Positions 24,891 through 36,203 of a stretch of 64,000 nucleotides of DNA are shown piece by piece (within the stretch, counting starts at the first letter, position 1; each line of letters begins with the position of its first letter). A program made the position numbers and the translations under genes. The stretch is from Hyaloperonospora brassicae (lineage: Eukaryota > Oomycota > Peronosporomycetes > Peronosporales > Peronosporaceae): contig CANTFL010001426.1 of the NCBI GenBank assembly GCA_947650285.1, positions 62,001 to 126,000 of the forward strand, written 5' to 3'. The notes beneath the pieces are model-generated. The model was not told the origin of the DNA and did not search any database. It was given only the letters and a program-made list of their open reading frames with translations.

Positions 24891-25604
24891 GAGAGTCATG
24901 AACCTACATTTGCTTGGCAACAAAAGCACTATTGGCGCGAACCATTGACGGAAGATGTCAATGTGCTGGACCTTGGTATGTCAGAGTTGATTAACTCCAT
25001 TGTCAATGACATCATTATTGAGCGGAGCTCTTTCATCGTATGTGAGGAGAGTTGTACTTCGTTGAGTGATACTCGTTGTGAGACTGAGTCAATGCATGCT
25101 GGAGGCATAGTTGTCCTAGGGCCGAGACATCATGAATGTAATTCCTCTGATGTGAGTGGGGTTGCACGTGAAGTGGCACCGAGTAAGGGCGGCCGAGGTG
25201 CCACCTTACTATATGTCGGTAATGATGTTGATAAAGAGAAGCCAGAGTGTTCAGGGCTAGGCCCGGATGCTGTACGTGAAGTGACACGTGAAGTGGCACC
25301 GAGTGAAGGCGGCCGAGGTGACACCTCACTATATATCGGTAATGACGTAGATGGCGAGAAGCCAGAGTGCTCAGGGCTAGGCCCGGATGATGTACGTGAA
25401 GTGGCATGTGAAGTGGCACGTGAAATTCCACCGATTGAGGGAGGCCGAGGTGGCACCTCACTGATTGTCGGTAATGGCATTGATTGCGAAAAGCCAGAGT
25501 GTTCAGGGCTAGGCCCGGATGCTGTACGTGAAGTAGTACGTGTGAATCCACTGGGTGAAGTGTTCGATTACGTAACACTTCACCGTATGTTGTTCAAGAC
25601 ATGA
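24888..25604 (+). pseudogene. B1 protease-RT linker with tandem repeats
   Basis: An open stretch of 238 codons between protease and RT, without a known domain. It contains three diverged copies of a roughly 40-residue unit with the cores GGRG, GNDVD and EKPECSGLGPD, beginning at 25167, 25287 and 25419 (periods 120 and 132 bp). Probably a flexible linker. A second acidic stretch follows at 25708-25974 (SLDNFVDLEGMSDGEFCQAL), which seems to be the rest of the linker in another frame. Confidence 0.55.
25167..25552 (+). repeat. 120/132-bp minisatellite in the B1 pol linker
   Basis: Units start at 25167, 25287 and 25419, each opening CGTGAAGTGGCACCGAG or a close variant. The repeat length stays a multiple of three, so the coding frame is preserved. 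Confidence 0.85.
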
Positions 25605-25936
25605 GAACTCGTATAAAGCGTGATTAGATAAAAAGCAACCACAGGGACCCTACTGTCCCGGCCTCTAGGATTAGTAGGGTTTCTTAGAGGAAAAAGCTCA
25701 GCGTAGGGTGGCAAATATAAAGCGCCCAACGTCTAAGAAGTCACGAAGTGATAATAGTAACAATACACTATATACACTTGTCAATGACTTAAATGGCCAT
25801 GTTGATGGCAATGTTAGTTTTGAGACTCTTCCATCCTTGGATAATTTCGTTGACCTGGAAGGAATGTCTGACGGCGAATTTTGCCAAGCCTTACAGGCAG
25901 GAGAATTATCCGAGTTAGTGGTCATTCGGCCGGATA

Positions 25937-28336
25937 TTGAGCTCATCCTCGTTATTGGACAAGTCTGTCCTTGAGGACACAAAGGCGACATTGGATGCCC
26001 GTAGTGGATCTTTAATCCTTAAGTATCCTCTTGATCCGTTCTATCCTTTGGTAAAGGCGTTTCAGGACGTGGTGTGTCACGACCCACCGTCCGTCTTACC
26101 TCCCGATAGAGGTGTACGTTATGAAAGTGACTTAGTTCCTGGAACCAAATACTGCGTAACACGGCAGTGGCCTTCACCTAAGGAACAGTGTGACGTCATT
26201 GACGACTTCTTTCGTGCAAATCACGCGGATGGTATGGTACGTGAGAGCAAATCTCCCCATTCCACACCGGCCTTCTGTGTCAAAAAGCCCAATGGGAAGT
26301 GTCGCATTGTTCATGCTTACAATAAGCATAATGCTGCCATTATCTCGGCTCAGACATCAATCCCTAGGAAGAATGTTCTTCAGAACAATATGGTGGGATG
26401 TACACTGCACAGTGCCCTCGATATGTCGATGTTGTCACCAGTTGATCATGCGTGAGAGTGGTATCCCACTGACAGCAGTCAGTACCCCTGGCCGTATGTT
26501 CTGGGAGTGGCCTGTTATGCCACATAGGTTATCAAATATCTCAGATACATTCAATCGTCTTGTGACACAATTATTCAGACCTCATCGAGTATATGCACAG
26601 ACGTATTTTGATGACATCTTTGTCCACAGTCGTGCTATGAACGGTCGGTCAGATGTGGACAATCACATTGACCATTTACGAGCGGTGCTCGAGTGTATGC
26701 GAACGAATAAGTTGTACGCCAACGCGTCTAAGTGCATCTTTGGTGCAGAAGAGATTCCTTTTTAGGGTGCTTTATTTGTAAGCCAGGTCTTAGAGCGGGC
26801 CCCGCTAAGGTAAAAGTCATAGTGGATTGGCCAGTTCCAAAGAACTAAAGGACTTAAGTAAGTGGCTTGGTCTTGCCATATACTGAAACATGTACAGTGC
26901 GAATTACGAAGATATGGCTCGGCCATTATCTAATCTCCGGAAAAAGGATGTGGAATGGTGATGGACAAGCACCGAGCACGATGCTTTTCAAGCAGTAAAG
27001 GAGAGTCTCCTTCATGCGCCAATCTTGGCTTTGCCTGATCCTGATCTATCTTTCGGTGTCTTCTGTGACGCATCGGACTTTTCCATAGGCAGTAATTTGT
27101 TACAAACAGATGCCGATGGGTGAAAACGCGTCATTGCGTTCAAGTCTCGGCAGCTCAAAACTAATGAAAAGAACTATCCTCTTTATATTAAAGAGTTACT
27201 TGCAATGAAGTATGCTCTCGTCAAATTCAGAGTGCATCTGCTTGGCGCTAAAAAAGCCGTTTGATATCTATACCGATCATGCGTCATTACGCACTGCGAC
27301 CAAGTCGCCACATCTCTCTCAGAGAATGGCTTGTTGGCCCTCGTTCTTTGCCGAATACAACTTTGAGGTGAAGTATAAGCCGGGCAAGCAAAATGCTTTG
27401 ACTGTTGCGTTGCCACGCAGACCTGACTATGAGCCTGCTCATGTTAAGAATTTGTCGTCGTCGGTCACTGACCTCATCCGTTCGGCATATGCCAAAGATG
27501 AAAATTGTGTAGCTCTGCTACGTGCTCTACGTATCGAGGAGTCTATGGAATCAGACATAGATTTGTCGGCACGATTACGTGCAAGGTTACATAGAAATTC
27601 CATCGATCAAGGACTGTTGTGCTATAGCACAGATGTGGAGGATACCCCTCGCATCGTTTTCCCTCATGATGAGGAGTTGAAGTATCGCGTCCTCTATGAG
27701 CCACATGATACTGCGGTGAGCGGTCATCTCGATCGTGAGAAGACCTATAGCTCTGTAAGCCAATGTTATTGGTGGCTTAAACTGTACAAATGGGTGAGCA
27801 CATATGTGCGTACGTGTGAAACGTGTTAACGGGTAAAACCCTTACCTCATGCGGCCGCGACGCTGGCTAGTTTGCCTATACTTTAGGGGTGTTGGGAGTC
27901 CATCAGCATGGAATTCTTGTTCGGTGTACCGAAGTATTCGTACGGCAATAAGATTATTGTGGTCTTTGTTGACCGTTTGAGCAAGATGGCTCATTTAGCG
28001 GCGGTGCCGGATACCATTGATGGTTAGGGTACAGCTACGCTGTTTATCGATCGCGTGTATCGACAACACGGTTTGTCGTTGGCAATTATCTCTGACCGAG
28101 ACCCCGCTTTACTAGTAAGTTTTGGAAATTCATCTTCAAGGTAATCGGTACACGTTTGAACATGTCAACAGCGGATCATCCGCAGACTGATGGTCAAATC
28201 GAGCGAGTGAATCGCATCATCCGTGACATCTTGCGCAGTGTTTGCGTTGAAACGCCTAAGCGTTGGAGTTCGATGCTCCTTATCGTTGAGTTTGCGTTGA
28301 ATAACGCCGTGCTACCTCCACTGGCTACACACCGTT
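25937..28336 (+). pseudogene. B1 reverse transcriptase, RNase H and integrase core
   Basis: RT begins near 26040 (SKSPHSTPAFCVKKPNGKCR and IVHAYNKHNA). A frameshift lies near 26440 and the catalytic YFDD box (TYFDDIFVHSRAM) at about 26606. RNase H lies at about 27050-27400 (FCDASDF, then IYTDHASLRT). The integrase zinc finger lies near 27660-27830 (GHLDREKTY, RTCETC). The integrase core spans about 27890-28330, with a VFVDRLSKMAHLAAVPD strand and the DHPQTDGQIERVNR segment carrying the catalytic Glu. Stops and frameshifts lie near 26765, 26850, 26960, 27830, 28026 and 28340. Confidence 0.85.
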
Positions 28337-28340
28337 TTAT

Positions 28341-29252
28341 GTGAATGGTCTCACACACCCTCGCGTTCCGTTAACGCTACCACTGCGTGGTTCAGGGCTT
28401 GGTGGGGGAGGGGTTGCCGATCGGCTTGCTGATTTCTGCCCTTCTACTGTTCAAAAACAGGTAAGCGAGTTTCTCGCAATGCAATTGAATGTCTTACGAC
28501 ATGTGCGTGACGCACTGGCTTATAGCCAAGACAAGCAGAAGGAACAAGCTGATTTTAAAGACAGAGGTTGTATTGAACGTTATGAGGTCGGAGACCACGT
28601 TCTACTCAATGCTAAAACCCTATCTACAAATGTATTGTCCGCCGTCTTCAAGAAAAAGTTGCGTTCGCGCATCATTGTACCATTCACGGTCGTCGTCAAG
28701 AAGGACTTTGCGTATACGCCCAACCTTCCGCGCAAATTACGCACACATCCTGTGTTCTACGTTGTCTTGCTTAAGCCGTATCGGGATCCGTCCCACGTGA
28801 ACTTGAAGGCGCTTGCGCCGCATAGGTTGACCTTGACAGCGGTTGTTGAATACGTATCAGGAGGTCAAGCTGGGCCTTCATCCGGGCTTGGCCCAACTCC
28901 AATGCCTCAACTCGGGCTCGCATCTCGTTAAACGCACTCTGTGTCTTACCCAATGTCTCACGGAGACCACTCATCTCGAGAAGCACCTTCTCATGCTCCT
29001 CCTTCGGTATACCGACCACCTCCGACGCTGCTCGATGAGCAAGGGAACCGCCAGTTCAATGTGGAGCGACTCCTGAAACGACGTCGTCGTCAGGGCCAAT
29101 ACCAGTATCTGGTGAAGTGGCGAGGGTACCCGGAGTCGGAGAACTCGTGGGAGTTTGAGATACCCCTTCGGCAGGATTGCCCATACGCCGTTGATGTTTT
29201 TGAACATCGTGACAGGGGTCATCCCTCGACCGAGAGCGCTTCTCACCAATAG
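28341..29252 (+). pseudogene. B1 integrase C-terminus with GPF-like module and chromodomain
   Basis: In the frame ending at the TAG 29250-29252. The GPF-like module reads IVPFTVV (IGPFTVV in B2), followed by NLPRKLRTHPVFYV. A proline-rich linker precedes the chromodomain (QYQYLVKWRGYPESENSWEF, 29098-29157). The chromodomain would steer integration toward marked chromatin. One in-frame stop (TAA at 28929-28931) splits the module from the chromodomain. The last 482 bp overlap the antisense ORF. Confidence 0.8.
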
Positions 29253-30072
29253 TGATGGAGGCAGGTGGGTAGTTGGGTACCGCTTGAACAACACCCACAT
29301 CAATTGGCAAAGCCGGAGCATAGCTTGTGCGGGTTCGCAACTGGCCTCTGGCCTCAAGCTGGGCGTAATCATACCGAAGCTTTCGTTCTGGACGAACATC
29401 TGTCACATCGGCACTTGCTCTGAGAGCTAACACGCTGCCGAGGTGTCGTTTCCGATGCACCCAGCGAACAAAAGCGTTGCCTTCTTCCTCCTGAGATTCT
29501 TCTGCGAATAAGATGATGGGTATACCCTTCATCAGTGTAACCGGTGCACCCCGTGCTTGCGTGTCAAGTCGCAACTTGTAGTGACTTTGAGTCGTCAATT
29601 GAGGTTGTAGGTACCTTTCGCGAAGTACCTGTCGACTCGCCACCTCATCAGAAGATGTTGTCTCAGCGCCAACTGCCTACGTTGGCAAAGTACGACCTGT
29701 CGTTTGGCGTATACGCTCTTCCACATTGAGTGGGGTGAACAGATAGCCACGACGACCCTCAAGGGTTGCAGCAAGCTGCATACGGCGCTGAGCGCTCTCC
29801 TCTCGTTGGATAGCCAAATGTTGTTGCTCATCGAGCGGATTGGTGATGATGGCATCGACCACGATAAGTGTTTGATGCGGCGCCAATGGCGCGTTGGCTT
29901 CGCCACGCTCGGCAAATGAATTTGGTGCAATATGAGGCGGTGCCTTTTTCGCTGGTGCGTCGGACATTGTCCTCTCTTCATCATAGATATCGGTATCGCT
30001 ACCATAATCCACCTCCACATCGATGCCAAGGTAAGACGAGAGAGTCGAGGACTCATGGGGTGGCGATGCCAT
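28771..30072 (-). pseudogene. B1 antisense ORF (convergent to pol)
   Basis: Runs opposite to the element. The start ATG at 30072 is in a good context (ACACCATGG), 108 bp inside the 3' LTR. It is collinear with the intact B2 ORF (62156-63460). Two in-frame stops are visible: TAG at 29677-29679, where B2 has Trp, and TGA at 29056-29058, where B2 has Gly. Otherwise the frame is open to 28771. Features: acidic, Ser/Pro-rich N-terminus; a central conserved region with QTTGR and LRERYLQP; a C-terminal helical, coiled-coil-like part (EEHEKVLLEMSGLRETLG). No known domain. Its last 482 bp lie antisense to the chromodomain end of pol. Confidence 0.75.
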
Positions 30073-30167
30073 GGTGTTTTGTGTTTTGCCAACCGTGAGG
30101 TGGAAGCGCACACACACCGTCCTCTTCGAGGAAATAATTCGATTAACGTTTTGTGGAAACGTCCGTC

Positions 30168-30180
30168 TGATGGGGGAGGG
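30168..30180 (+). other. B1 polypurine tract
   Basis: GATGGGGGAGGG directly before the 3' LTR. B2 has GGTGGGGGAGGG at the same place (minus strand). Confidence 0.75.
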
Positions 30181-30714
30181 TGTAACGGGGTCACACGTCG
30201 ACTGGTAGTCGACAATAGGTGTGGTGCACACAAGGTATGGGATCCCCTTTAAATTAATATTAGAACGCAAGTACCAATTGTTGAAGACTGATGTCTGTCA
30301 ACCATTGATTACAAGATCTTTTAATAGGTTTATTTAGGACATTAGTGAGTAGGTTATTTACGTTGTTCTAAGTTGTTCTTTTAGGTTAAAAGAAGAAATA
30401 ACATTCAGTTCCCAATTTGATCAACATAAGACACGTGCCTTACGAGGCGTCTTGCGATCGAGAAGGAGGTAGCAACGCCATGGTAAGGCAGCTACTCCTT
30501 ATGCACTCAGTGCGTACGATTCTTTGAATCGTTTAGTCCCCCTGGAACAAGGACCGTATGCTCTCTGAGCTTGTTGACTCTTTGAGTCGGGTTCTTTGAA
30601 CCAAACCTGAGATGTCGGAGCTGTTGACTTTTTTGAGTAGGGTTCGTAGAACCAAAGTTGCTCATTGAGCGATAAGTCTTCCTCTGACTTAAGGAGCTGT
30701 GTAGCTCCGCTACA
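30181..30714 (+). repeat. B1 3' LTR
   Basis: TGTAACGGGG to CCGCTACA, 534 bp, followed by the TGTAT duplication. Confidence 0.92.
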
Positions 30715-31063
30715 TGTATCTACCAATAGTGAGGGAGATCCAATAATGACCTTAATGATAATATTAAAATAGCGACTCGCAAAGGTAACATTGTAAAAGT
30801 GCCATTGATCAAGATAACTATTACATCGACACAAATTGATGCCAATGACGCAAAACTGCCTCTCCCCGTCACAATAGTGGCTTTCTATCGCTTCATTGCG
30901 CATTTCATACGGGACATGTATCCCGTAGGATTTCTCTACATCGTGCATAGGATCACACGCAAACTGTGTAAGTTTACACAAGATCTTTCCTCTACTTTAG
31001 ATATGGACTGTATTATGCGTCCTGGATATGAGGAGATCAAAAAAAAAGTTGTTAGAAGAGGGA
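30715..31063. other. remainder of A4-type LTR and unassigned sequence
   Basis: The first ~85 bp resemble the rest of the family A LTR split by B1. The stretch 30799-31060 is open on the plus strand and contains FYRFIAHFIRDMYPVGFLY, loosely like the RT-RNase H junction of retroelements (weak). It ends with AGGGA, the A1 target duplication. Confidence 0.35.
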
Positions 31064-31455
31064 TGTAACGGGGCACACCCTTGCGTGAACTTAATGCAAG
31101 GGTTTCGGTGCCCCGACAGACGTACACGAGGCAAACGAGGAAGCGCAGATAAGGGAAAAGTAAAACTGTTATATTAATATAATAAAGTTTGTAACCACTG
31201 TCTCTCTGTTTGACTTAACTTAATTATACTAATATAACTGAGTGTATGGTGACGTCTCGTCACCACTCATTGCGCGCGTCTTGCGGCGACTAGAGGGTTG
31301 ATATCATCAAGATATCAACCAATGAGCAGACTCTTTGGTCGACCCATCAATATCACCACTTTGGTGATATTGTTAAAATATTATTCAACGTAATATTCTT
31401 CATTGTCATTATCTCTTCAAATGACAATTTCCATGTAAAGGGCTGCCCCGCTACA
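31064..31455 (-). repeat. A1 3' LTR
   Basis: 392 bp. On the plus strand it starts TGTAACGGGG and ends CCGCTACA (one change from CCGTTACA). Built of serial hairpins like the other family A LTRs. Confidence 0.95.
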
Positions 31456-31470
31456 TCATTTTCCCCCCGT
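31456..31470 (-). other. A1 polypurine tract
   Basis: Reads ACGGGGGGAAAATGA on the minus strand, directly upstream of the 3' LTR. A2 has a similar G-run at 60664-60675. Confidence 0.7.
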
Positions 31471-31589
31471 AACTGATATTCACCGTGTGACTATCGAAAA
31501 TATGACGGCCACCCGGTGGCCACCATTGGGACAGGGAGCACTTGTTGGGTCCGTTCCATTCACTTTCCGCTTGACCTCGCATCGTTAAC

Positions 31590-33198
31590 ATGTCTATGCG
31601 AGGTGACTCAAAACCTACGCAGCCCGGTGCTGTGTCAGCCTTTGCGGCTGACGATTCGTCGTCTGCTGCTCCATCTTCGCCTGCAGCAACAGGTGCTGCA
31701 GGTGCACGCGGCACCTCACCGCGTGCGCATGATGACCTCGACTTAGAGGTCATCTACTCTGGCGAGTCAGACGTGTCTGACTCGGGCAATGCTCCAGAGG
31801 CGTCTCGCTCACCGGCGACGCCTCAGTATTCGCCAAGGCCACTGCCGAACGATTGGACTCGTGATTCGTATCACAGTCTGTTCGGCAGTAATGATGATAT
31901 TCAGGGTGGTGAGGAGTATCTATTCCTCACCACCGCCGGCTCGTGCGTCTTCGCACGAGCGTGTTGACGATGGCGCGAGCCGTCGTCAATCTGGGAGCCG
32001 TGGTACCGACATAGGGTACCACTGTGAAGCGTGATGAGCTGAAGCCGTGGCGTTTGCCCGAACGACTCATCAAGAGCCTGTCTCACGAGACAAGCCAACA
32101 CCATCGAATACCCTTATTCGATGCGACTGAGCTTCACGGCTTGAGTTCCAGCGCGAAAAACTTTCGCGCTGAAGAGGATTTTTATCTCGATGTCTTCCTT
32201 AGACATCGATGGTACAATGGCAACCAAAAGCGTGAAAAAGCCTCGCTTTGGTTGCGTGGAAAGCGTTCGTCCAAAACCTAGAGAATTTAGGACGAGAAGG
32301 GTGGCTCAAGAAACTTGAGGTGACACGCCTCAGGTTCGAAAAGCGAACGCCAACCGGTGCAAGGTACCGGTTGCACTGTTTGTCGAGTGAGGCAGACATT
32401 CCTTGCCTCACATGGGGAGACCCCTGTGCGAGTTGTGTTGACAACTCGCAGCGTGCACCTAGGGACGTGTATTCCCTAAATTCGCCCTGGGGAAGGGCAC
32501 ACATCTCGGAGGAGATGCGTGACGCGATTGCAAACTTGCAATCCGTCTACAAGCGCCTAGGGCGCGTGTTTAGCGATGGGCCCGAGGACTCATCGGATAG
32601 GTCTCGTCATACTGGCGGACGAGACCTTCAACATCCATCAACAACTGAGAGCGGGGCTCCCAGCTGTTCCAAGAGGGTGGATACCCCCTCCACTGGACGA
32701 GGTAGCTCGTCCTTGATCCTGAATCGTCACGGTGATTCAAGATACGCTCCACTAGAAAGCGTTGACCACCGTGAGCATCCACCAAAGGATGTGGTGGAGG
32801 AGGAAAGACCTCCTCCAGATGATTCGGTTCACCATCTCGACCCTTACGAGATGGATCGCGCAATCGATGAATTGCGCGATGACTAGAAGCACGAGCGCGA
32901 CCGGCGCTACGCTTTGACTGATACCGGGCGGAAGAACCGCAAGGATCACGAGGCTGATCGGGCGAGGGATCGCGCCGATTATGCCACAGCGCAGCTTCAG
33001 GTCGAGCGGGATGTCCGCTCCCTATTCGGCGAGCTGGCGACAGCTCGCGGGGAGATATCTCGGTTGAATACCGAGGTATCATATCTGCGCAACCAGACGG
33101 ATCGTCTGGAGCGCGAACGCAAGAACTTGATGGATATTCTTGGACGTGGGGGCTATCTTCATCGGAAGAAGAAGGCTCGTACTGACAGTACGGCCTGA
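31590..33198 (+). pseudogene. A1 antisense ORF (convergent to pol)
   Basis: Starts ATGTCTATGCG 135 bp inside the 3' LTR and runs against the element to a TGA at 33196-33198. It is collinear with the better preserved A2 copy. The N-terminus is Ser/Ala-rich and acidic (31590-31967). The middle part is conserved (KPWRLPERLIK; DVFLRHRWYN; GREGWLKKLE; CASCVDNSQR). The C-terminus (32914-33198) is strongly coiled-coil, with a basic tail [10 protein letters not shown]. In this copy it is broken by about three frame changes (near 31890-32020 and 32250) and one TAG at 32884-32886. From 32570 on it is antisense to the pol tail. No known domain and no signal peptide or membrane segment. Confidence 0.75.
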
Positions 33199-33808
33199 GT
33201 CGCCCCACGTAAAACGTAGGATGCGCACGCATCCTGCGTAGCAATTCGATCGTGTATGCATTGCCCTTGCAATGCAACACTCGAAATGGCCCAATGTATT
33301 TCGGCAGTAGTTTACTACTGCCGACACTAGTGACTGCATGTCCAGGTAAGTTTACCGTAGACAGTAGTACTAGGTCATTAACTTTAAATGAAAGAACATT
33401 TGCTCTTCCATTCTTGTCTGCGTTCCGTTCCTGGCGGTCCACCGCATTTGCGATGGAGTCCTGAACGAAACGGACTACCGCTTCTCGAGTCAGCAGGAAG
33501 TTCTCTGCTGACTCTTTGTTTTGTCTTTCAGTGCGCTTCGTGCGCACTGCTAAGAGATTGTTCTCTTCTTCAGCGAGGTTGTCTTCTTCCTCGCTGGCAT
33601 AATCGTTGACGATGCTGAATATACCAGCATCGTCATCATCATCCGAGTCAATAATAGCGTCGCCGCTATTACTGAGGTGATCTTCTTCATCGATGTCGAC
33701 TTGATCGACATCGGCATCATACGTGACGATGTTAGCGTCGACACGTGATGAGCAAGAGCCAAAACGGTTTTTGCTCGAGCGAGTCCCTCCCCCTTTACCA
33801 AGAGTCAC
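32570..33808 (-). CDS. A1 integrase C-terminal GPF module and chromodomain
   Basis: A 412-codon open frame, +1 relative to the RT-integrase frame that ends at 33795. Order: a linker with an acidic repeat-like stretch ([17 protein letters not shown]); the GPF module ([10 protein letters not shown]) with [17 protein letters not shown]; a long, low-complexity Arg/Ser/Pro linker; then the chromodomain [12 protein letters not shown] with [17 protein letters not shown] near the end. The chromodomain is expected to bind histone tails and guide integration. The final 629 bp are shared, on the other strand, with the antisense ORF. The frame has no good ATG, so it would need a shift from the integrase frame, or it records an inherited lesion. 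Confidence 0.8.
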   Translation of the reverse strand: MTLGKGGGTRSSKNRFGSCSSRVDANIVTYDADVDQVDIDEEDHLSNSGDAIIDSDDDDDAGIFSIVNDYASEEEDNLAEEENNLLAVRTKRTERQNKESAENFLLTREAVVRFVQDSIANAVDRQERNADKNGRANVLSFKVNDLVLLSTVNLPGHAVTSVGSSKLLPKYIGPFRVLHCKGNAYTIELLRRMRAHPTFYVGRLRPYCQYEPSSSDEDSPHVQEYPSSSCVRAPDDPSGCADMIPRYSTEISPRELSPARRIGSGHPARPEAALWHNRRDPSPDQPRDPCGSSARYQSKRSAGRARASSHRAIHRLRDPSRKGRDGEPNHLEEVFPPPPHPLVDAHGGQRFLVERILNHRDDSGSRTSYLVQWRGYPPSWNSWEPRSQLLMDVEGLVRQYDETYPMSPRAHR

Positions 33809-36200
33809 ACTCTAGAAGGGCGGGACCACGTGGATGGCGTAAGCCATTCACGTAAAATGGTGTGTGCTGTGTGGAAGCATGCACCGAATTATTGATGGCG
33901 AATTCCACCATTGGAAAGAATTCGCTCCAACTCGAAAACGAGCGGACATACCCTCGAAGGATCCCTTCGAGGACACGGTTCGCACGTTCCGTCCGACCAT
34001 CTGTTTCGGGATGGTCAGAGGTAGACATCTTCAATCGTGTTCCGAGAGAACGGAACACGGTTTGCCAAATTTCCGCCGTGAACCGAGGGTCACGGTCGGA
34101 TACGAGTTCACGGGGCAACCCGTGGAGTCGGAAGATCGTGTCAAGAAAGACACAAGCACAACCTTGAGCCTTGATCGACTCAGGGACTGCAGCAAGATAG
34201 ACCATCTTGCTAAATCGATCAACAAACACAAGAATGCCATTATTCTTGTGAGCGTCTTCGGGAAAACCGAAGACGAAGTCCATTGAAACGGACTGCCAGC
34301 ACTCTGTCGGAACAGGAAGAGGCTGCAATGGCGCACGGGATGAAGGACTAGGCTGCACCCGTTGACAAACCTCGCAAGCATGTATGTACTTGCGAACAAA
34401 CTGATACTGGCGTGGCCAGTAAAAGTCACGACTTACCGTGAGGTAAGTCTTTTCTCTTCCACGATGGCCGCCTGTTGGGGCATCGTGACACTCATACATG
34501 ATGCGCAAACGCAAATCATGATGAGCGGGTACGACGACACGAGGCGTGTCGTCGGCAACAGCTGTATAGTACAGCAATCCGTTGCGTGTACTATACCGAT
34601 CCGATGAGGATCGGTACAAAGCTGGTAAATCCCTCATGGATTTACTGGATGGATTCACCAGATGATCCATCAATCGCAGAAGATCCTTATCTTCCGCGTA
34701 TGCCTTTCGTACGTCGTCAAGTAAACTTGACGACGGGACACTGACTGACAGTGTCGCAACAGTGGGCTTATCCTCACTGTTGGATTGTGCGTCCGGCTCG
34801 AAATCGGGCCGGCGCGAAAGAGCATCCGCGACGACATTGAGTCGTCCCGGTTTATACTCCACGGAGAAGTTATACTCCGCGAAGAAAGACAGCCACCTCG
34901 CCATTCTTTGCGAGAGGTGTGGGCTGTTTACGGCCGTGCGTAATGACGCATGGTCCGTGTAGACAACAAACGGTCTATCTCCCAAGAGATAGACGCGAAA
35001 CTTAGCCAGTGCGTATTTCATGGCAAGGAGTTCCTTGTCATGCACTGGGTAATTAAGCTCAGCTGCTTGCAGCTGACGCGACTGATAACAGATGACGCGC
35101 TCCGCGCCATCTGCATCGAACTGCATTAACGCACAGCCGATTGCAAAATCGCTGGCGTCACAGACCACATGAAATGGTCTGTCCTGATCTGCAATCGCCA
35201 AGATCGGCGATTGCATCAAGCTTTGCTTGATACCCTCAAAGGAACGCTGGCACTCAGCGTTCCATGACCACTTGACATTTTTCTTGAGCAAGCAAGAAAG
35301 ATGTACCGTCATCTCGGCGTAGTTGCGCGAGTACTTGTGTAAGTACGCCGCACGACCAAGCAATTTACTTAGTCCCTTGACATCTACTGGCACTGTCCAG
35401 TCGGTGATCGCCTGGATCTTTTCGGGATCAGGGCGTACGCCGTGTCTACCCACGATGCACCCAATAAGTGGTATTTCGCTATCCGCGAAGATACACTTCT
35501 CGATGTTTGCGTACAACTTATACTTGCGCATAAGTTGAAGAACCTGACGAACGTGAGTGCTGTAAACTTCAACGTTCGTCTTTCCGTCCATAGCCCGGCT
35601 ATGGACGAACACATCGTCGAAGTAACTCGGTGCGAAGTCTCGCACCGGTCTCAACAGATTTGTTACACATCTGTTGAATGTTGCAGGAGCATTACTCAGC
35701 CCCTGTGGCATAACTAGCCACTCCCACAGCATCCCGTTGGGGGTACTCACTGCTGTGAACGGGATGTCCCGTTCATGCATGAGGATCTGATAGAATCCAT
35801 CCATCAGATCCATCGACGAAAAGATGGTACTCTTTGGCATACCATCTATGATTACGTCCTTCCTCGGTATCGGCGTCTGAGCCGGTACCGTTGCAGCATT
35901 AAACTTGTTGAATGCGTGCACTATCCGCCATCCTCCTGTGGCTTTTCGCACACAGAAGGTCGGAGAGCTGTGAGGGGATGTTGATTCCCTCACATGGCCC
36001 GCTGCTAAGCGATCGGCAAAGAACTTGTCGATCGCTATCACTTGTTCACGAGGCAGTGGCCACTGCTTCATGACACAGTATTTCGAGCCCGGTTTGAGCT
36101 CGATCTCGTGTCGAGTGCCTTTGTCTTTAGGCAACTCGCAAGGCACAGATTCAGGGAACACGTCCTTGAATTCGTTCAAATCCTTGTACAAAGGATTTGC
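33795..36200 (-). CDS. A1 pol: reverse transcriptase, RNase H, integrase
   Basis: An 800-codon open frame. RT: SPHSSPTFCVRKATGGWRIV, then MPQGLSNAPATFNR, with the catalytic YFDD box near residue 190 of the open stretch. RNase H: VVCDASDFAIGCAL and VYTDHASLRTAVNSPH. Integrase: His/Cys finger (GGHRGREKTYLTVSRDFYWP; CEVCQRV), then the DDE core with Asp in SMDFVFGFP, Asp in ELVSDRDPRF and Glu in DGRTERANRV, all present. It lies in the same frame as the protease and linker but is cut from them by TAG at 36201-36203, where A2 has CAG (Gln). It ends in TAA at 33795. Enzymatic domains look intact; the polyprotein is not. Confidence 0.9.
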   Translation of the reverse strand, partial: ANPLYKDLNEFKDVFPESVPCELPKDKGTRHEIELKPGSKYCVMKQWPLPREQVIAIDKFFADRLAAGHVRESTSPHSSPTFCVRKATGGWRIVHAFNKFNAATVPAQTPIPRKDVIIDGMPKSTIFSSMDLMDGFYQILMHERDIPFTAVSTPNGMLWEWLVMPQGLSNAPATFNRCVTNLLRPVRDFAPSYFDDVFVHSRAMDGKTNVEVYSTHVRQVLQLMRKYKLYANIEKCIFADSEIPLIGCIVGRHGVRPDPEKIQAITDWTVPVDVKGLSKLLGRAAYLHKYSRNYAEMTVHLSCLLKKNVKWSWNAECQRSFEGIKQSLMQSPILAIADQDRPFHVVCDASDFAIGCALMQFDADGAERVICYQSRQLQAAELNYPVHDKELLAMKYALAKFRVYLLGDRPFVVYTDHASLRTAVNSPHLSQRMARWLSFFAEYNFSVEYKPGRLNVVADALSRRPDFEPDAQSNSEDKPTVATLSVSVPSSSLLDDVRKAYAEDKDLLRLMDHLVNPSSKSMRDLPALYRSSSDRYSTRNGLLYYTAVADDTPRVVVPAHHDLRLRIMYECHDAPTGGHRGREKTYLTVSRDFYWPRQYQFVRKYIHACEVCQRVQPSPSSRAPLQPLPVPTECWQSVSMDFVFGFPEDAHKNNGILVFVDRFSKMVYLAAVPESIKAQGCACVFLDTIFRLHGLPRELVSDRDPRFTAEIWQTVFRSLGTRLKMSTSDHPETDGRTERANRVLEGILRGYVRSFSSWSEFFPMVEFAINNSVHASTQHTPFYVNGLRHPRGPALLECDSW

Positions 36201-36203
36201 CTA

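Larger units (their letters stand above)
22823..30714 (+). mobile_element. B1: family B chromodomain Ty3/Gypsy element, full length
   Basis: 7.9 kb, flanked by a perfect 5-bp target duplication TGTAT (22818-22822 and 30715-30719). Order: 5' LTR 22823-23299, PBS, gag, protease, a tandem-repeat linker, RT, RNase H, integrase, GPF-like module, chromodomain, an antisense ORF on the minus strand, PPT and 3' LTR 30181-30714. Coding parts carry several frameshifts and stops. The target was an A4-type LTR. Confidence 0.9.

Noticed and set aside
30799..31068. 89-codon ORF as a separate RT gene
   Set aside because: Only a vague FYRFIAHF-type resemblance, no catalytic motif; left as unassigned remnant.
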